From Porphyromonadaceae bacterium UBA2720 (GTDB lineage: Bacteria > Bacteroidota > Bacteroidia > Bacteroidales > Muribaculaceae), in NCBI GenBank assembly GCA_002353885.1, contig DEKO01000024.1, positions 239-9,982 on the forward strand: a stretch of DNA of 9,744 nt, in the 5' to 3' direction. The notes beneath the pieces are model-generated. The model ran no database searches, was not told where the DNA came from, and saw only the letters and a program-made list of their open reading frames with translations. A program made the translations under genes and the position numbers. Below, piece by piece: positions 7,293-9,744 of the stretch (positions are counted from its first letter, which is position 1; each line of letters opens with the position of its first letter).

Positions 7293-9110
7293 TCATTCAG
7301 GTTTCTTGCAAATCACAGAAATGTTCAAATCGAGCATTTTGCTTAAGTCTTCAATGATTCGGACATAAGTATAACTCTTTGCGCCCTTAACGAAATAGTA
7401 GTTGTCCACTTGAACGTAGGAATAGCCTGGGTCGTTTTCGATTGCTTCAAACTTCTCAAGAGAGAGCATTGGGCAGTTCCTGCGCTGATATTTGAGTTTG
7501 TCTGCAACAGTGAAAACCTTTTCCAACCCAATTTTCTTCATTGCTTCAATGAAAGCATCAAATTGGGTTAAGTTTTCAGTGGTAATCGCAGTTCCATCGG
7601 GAAATTCAATTCTATTGATGGATTCTTTGTAGCCGTCATCCGTTACGTCTGCTTCATCATCATTTTCTCCGTTCTCATCCGAAATTCCTTCGGGCTTGTC
7701 GAACTCCATTCCAAGATTGGTTAAGAACACTACAACCTTCGCTTCGTTGACAACGGTTTGCCCAACGGCATCGGTGATATAGAATTTGTCGAAACTCAGT
7801 TTCGAGGTCTTGTCCTCGTCCACGAAGATGTCGCCTTCAAACTCGTAGTCCTTGAACACGTCGTTCCATAGATAGAATACGACTTTGCTCACAAAGGTTT
7901 CGGCGGTGATGATGCCGTCGGTGGTCTTGCAGAAGAAATAGCCCAGCTTCTTGTCTTCGCTGCTTGTGGTGTCGCCAATCAGTTTGTTTACTCTCTCCAA
8001 GAAATCCCACCAGTCGTAACGCTTACCATTTGCTTCAATCTTCCAACCCTTGTGAGCATCATCGATGCGCACATATCTCCAGTCCCAGCGACGCTTGAAT
8101 GCGCTGTCGATGGGGAACAGTGATTGGTCACTTGTGTTCATGGTTGCCCAAATATAGAGATTGCTCGGTAGCAACAAGACGTCACCATCAAGCACTTGGC
8201 TCACCACGTCCTTGCCCTTGTAGAGAGCATTGATGGCTTCAGCGTTTTCAATGATTAAGCCGGCAAGTAGTTTGTTCAGTTGCTTCTTCATGTCTGCATC
8301 GGCCTTGATGGGATATTCAGAGAAGCCCGCAGCGTTGCGGTCAAGTAGTTGGAACAGGTCGCCAAATATTTGGGCGCAGTTGCCGCGGTTGATTTCCTCA
8401 ATCACGAGATACTGCGGCTGTGGCTGGTCGCCATTGGCGGCAAACTTTTCCCACGCTCCTACGTAGGCTTGCAGGAATGCTTGGCTCACAAACTCATATA
8501 CGATGCGGTTCTCAGTCACCTGCTTCCCGTTCTCGATGATGATCTTACCGGTCACATCGCGCATGGGGATTTCTTTTGTCGTTGGCTTATATGCACCGAC
8601 AAAAGTTGAGTAATCGCTATCGGGGTGGAAAGTAGTGCGTATAACATCTTGCCCCTCGGTCGCAACCTCAATAGCGTACGACTTTCCCGTACCCGGCGCG
8701 CCATAGAAGATTTGTTGCAGAGGAAGATTCGAAGTATGCCGATGTTGAGGGAGCGCAATTGCTTTATCATGAAACACTAACGCTGCTTTAAGAAATGCAA
8801 TGTACGTTTTCAGCGCATTATGATATTGGCCACCTCCAATTTGTATGAAGTTTCTTCCTTGATTAGCTCTGTTGTCACTGAATTCTTCAAATGATGTAAC
8901 ACTTGAGAGCATGTCATAAATACCCTGCACATAAGCCGGGTCATCATAGTCTAGAAGACAAGTGAAATCTTCAATACGGTTTCTAATGAGTTCTTCGAGC
9001 CGTTTGAATTCTGAATAGTTACTAACACTACCTGGGGAATTAGTGCACCGCTTAATAAATTCGCGATAAATGTTCAGCTTTACTTCGTTTGAACTGAAAA
9101 TTTGTGTCAT
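7293..9110 (-). CDS. McrB-like AAA+ restriction motor
   Basis: 605-aa NTPase that would assemble into a hexamer and drive the downstream McrC-type nuclease. Residues ~27-107 form a small N-terminal domain (…YHNALKTYIAFLKAAL), in place of E. coli McrB's methyl-DNA-binding domain. The AAA+ core follows: Walker A GAPGTGKS (137-144), Walker B LVIEEINRGN (235-244), the McrB signature MNTSDQS (324-330; MNTADRS in E. coli, whose NTxD motif gives GTP preference) and sensor-2 AFKRRWDWR (337-345). An acidic linker (472-493) leads to a C-terminal domain (~498-602; IEFPDGT … FIEAMKKIGLEKV), which I believe occurs on other Bacteroidota restriction proteins. ATG 9110 lies about 29 nt after the predicted transcription start; no Shine-Dalgarno is seen. 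First gene of the operon. E. coli McrB is smaller (about 460 aa). GTP versus ATP use cannot be told. Confidence 0.88.
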   Translation of the reverse strand: MTQIFSSNEVKLNIYREFIKRCTNSPGSVSNYSEFKRLEELIRNRIEDFTCLLDYDDPAYVQGIYDMLSSVTSFEEFSDNRANQGRNFIQIGGGQYHNALKTYIAFLKAALVFHDKAIALPQHRHTSNLPLQQIFYGAPGTGKSYAIEVATEGQDVIRTTFHPDSDYSTFVGAYKPTTKEIPMRDVTGKIIIENGKQVTENRIVYEFVSQAFLQAYVGAWEKFAANGDQPQPQYLVIEEINRGNCAQIFGDLFQLLDRNAAGFSEYPIKADADMKKQLNKLLAGLIIENAEAINALYKGKDVVSQVLDGDVLLLPSNLYIWATMNTSDQSLFPIDSAFKRRWDWRYVRIDDAHKGWKIEANGKRYDWWDFLERVNKLIGDTTSSEDKKLGYFFCKTTDGIITAETFVSKVVFYLWNDVFKDYEFEGDIFVDEDKTSKLSFDKFYITDAVGQTVVNEAKVVVFLTNLGMEFDKPEGISDENGENDDEADVTDDGYKESINRIEFPDGTAITTENLTQFDAFIEAMKKIGLEKVFTVADKLKYQRRNCPMLSLEKFEAIENDPGYSYVQVDNYYFVKGAKSYTYVRIIEDLSKMLDLNISVICKKPE

Positions 9111-9145
9111 GCTTGCGTGGCTTTATAATTACGTCTATTAGTTTG

Positions 9146-9177
9146 CAAAGATACTATTTGTTCTTTGAATGGGCAAA
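9146..9177 (-). promoter_or_regulatory. promoter of the McrB-RhuM-McrC operon
   Basis: On the minus strand TATCTTTG (9153-9146) fits TAnnTTTG and TTTG (9177-9174) lies 20 nt upstream. Transcription would begin near 9139, leaving a leader of about 29 nt. The spacing to the motor gene and the short intergenic gaps downstream support a single transcript for all three genes. Confidence 0.7.
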
Positions 9178-9466
9178 TTTCCTGTCAAAAAGGCTTTTTG
9201 ATTTTGCGGAAATCACTCTAAATATCTGAATACGCCTAAAAATAGTTGTTATAATAGCTAAATTTGGCATCTATTTTCATAACAGCAAAGGTAATGAAAA
9301 TATTCCGAATTCTGAGTAATTCAAAATGAATTTAAAGCAGAATTTGTCAACTTCGCTCCTTTGCGCTGCAAAGGTAGAGCGGTGGTGCACCGGAATTAGG
9401 CACAAGTGAGTAAAGAAAATAGAAAAAAACTCCCCTAACCCCATATTTTTTAGTTTTTAGTTGTTA
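9178..9466. other. AT-rich gap with two more -7-like boxes
   Basis: No protein gene is seen. Two minus-facing TACCTTTG boxes occur (9293-9286 and 9376-9369), both as GCAAAGGTA on the plus strand, but neither has a TTTG element at 19-21 nt, so they are weaker promoter candidates. A small hairpin caaaaa-ggc-tttttg lies at 9186-9200. Confidence 0.4.
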
Positions 9467-9622
9467 GTTACATCCACAATAGCGGCCGCAAGCAAACGGC
9501 CGCCAGGCCACAAAAAATTGTACATAATTGCACATCATTGTTGAGAGGCAAAAACCAACCTGGCTGAGGGTTTCTGCCGCCCCTAGCGGGGCTGTCCCCC
9601 TAGCCCCCTAAAGGGGGAATGG
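9467..9622. repeat. GC hairpins and C-run/G-run repeat
   Basis: GCGGCCG/CGGCCGC (9482-9488 with 9497-9503) forms a 7-bp stem. GCCCC/GGGGC (9579-9583 with 9588-9592) forms another. CCCCC-taaa-GGGGG (9604-9617) is the counterpart, in inverted orientation, of the pair at 3585-3646. No T-run follows any stem, so no terminator is called. Confidence 0.55.
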
Positions 9623-9628
9623 CAGCGT

Positions 9629-9684
9629 GCAGAGATTTGCACACAGATCTACACAGATTTACACAGATTTAAAAATATTTTTCT
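9629..9684 (-). repeat. ATCTGTGT repeat, right-end inverted copy
   Basis: The reverse complement reads TTTTTAAATCTGTGTAAATC then TGTGTAGATCTGTGTGCAAA, closely matching 13-51 in the opposite orientation. Together with the left copies it brackets the restriction operon with inverted repeats. No target-site duplication is recognised. Confidence 0.75.
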
Positions 9685-9712
9685 GTGTATTGTTGCTTGC
9701 AGCCTCGCTGGC

Positions 9713-9734
9713 GGACGGTACAGGGGTGCCGTCC
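9713..9734. repeat. 9-bp stem hairpin near the right end
   Basis: GGACGGTAC (9713-9721) pairs with GTGCCGTCC (9726-9734), including one G-T wobble, around a 4-nt loop. It is part of the repeat-rich flank. It runs up to the window edge, so its full context is not visible. Confidence 0.5.
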
Positions 9735-9744
9735 CTACAGCCAG

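Noticed and set aside
9482..9503. GC hairpin as a terminator
   Set aside because: The 7-bp stem is strong but no T-run follows on either strand, and no gene ends just before it within the window.
3201..9744. Insertion sequence or integrative element carrying the operon
   Set aside because: No transposase, integrase, tRNA attachment site or clear target duplication is seen. The flanking repeats alone do not prove a mobile element.

Overview
The window looks like chromosome from a gut-type member of the Bacteroidales (Bacteroidota), possibly Muribaculaceae-like. The evidence is the promoter style (-7 box TAnnTTTG with a TTTG element 19-20 nt upstream), starts without clear Shine-Dalgarno sequences, dispersed repeats built on ATCTGTGTAAATCTGTG and CCCCCTnTTTAGGGGG, and restriction proteins of types I associate with this phylum. 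No rRNA, tRNA or marker gene is present, so the family-level placement is a guess.

Left part (1-3200): after a repeat copy and an AT-rich leader lies one very GC-rich plus-strand gene (about 70% GC in sampled lines). It encodes a 1016-residue FAD-linked oxidase fused to an iron-sulfur module (YdiJ/GlcD-GlpC architecture). This is a metabolic gene. Its last few codons and stop lie inside a copy of the local repeat.

Middle gap (3201-3950): no convincing protein gene. It holds several repeat copies in both orientations, a large imperfect inverted repeat, two C5/G6 hairpins, and a compact minus-strand unit. That unit is a near-consensus promoter, a small hairpin and a strong GNRA-capped intrinsic terminator with 7 T, predicting an orphan RNA of about 85-90 nt. 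A 7-bp alternative pairing could compete with the terminator.

Right part (9110 down to 3951, minus strand): a three-gene operon with one good promoter. The order is an McrB-like AAA+ motor (605 aa), a RhuM-family protein with an added N-terminal zinc ribbon (375 aa), and a large McrC/LlaJI-type nuclease (721 aa) with a complete PD-(D/E)xK site. McrB and McrC families form a motor-nuclease pair that cuts modified or specific foreign DNA. No DNA methyltransferase is in the window, which favours a modification-dependent (type IV-like) anti-phage system. The middle gene sits 36 nt and 12 nt from its neighbours and is the unusual part: its role is unknown and it is a candidate third component or regulator.

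Right flank (9111-9744): the operon promoter, further promoter-like boxes, then GC hairpins and repeat copies inverted relative to those on the left. The defence operon is therefore a lower-GC cassette bracketed by repeats, which suggests acquisition or exchange at an intergenic repeat cluster. No transposase or integrase is visible.
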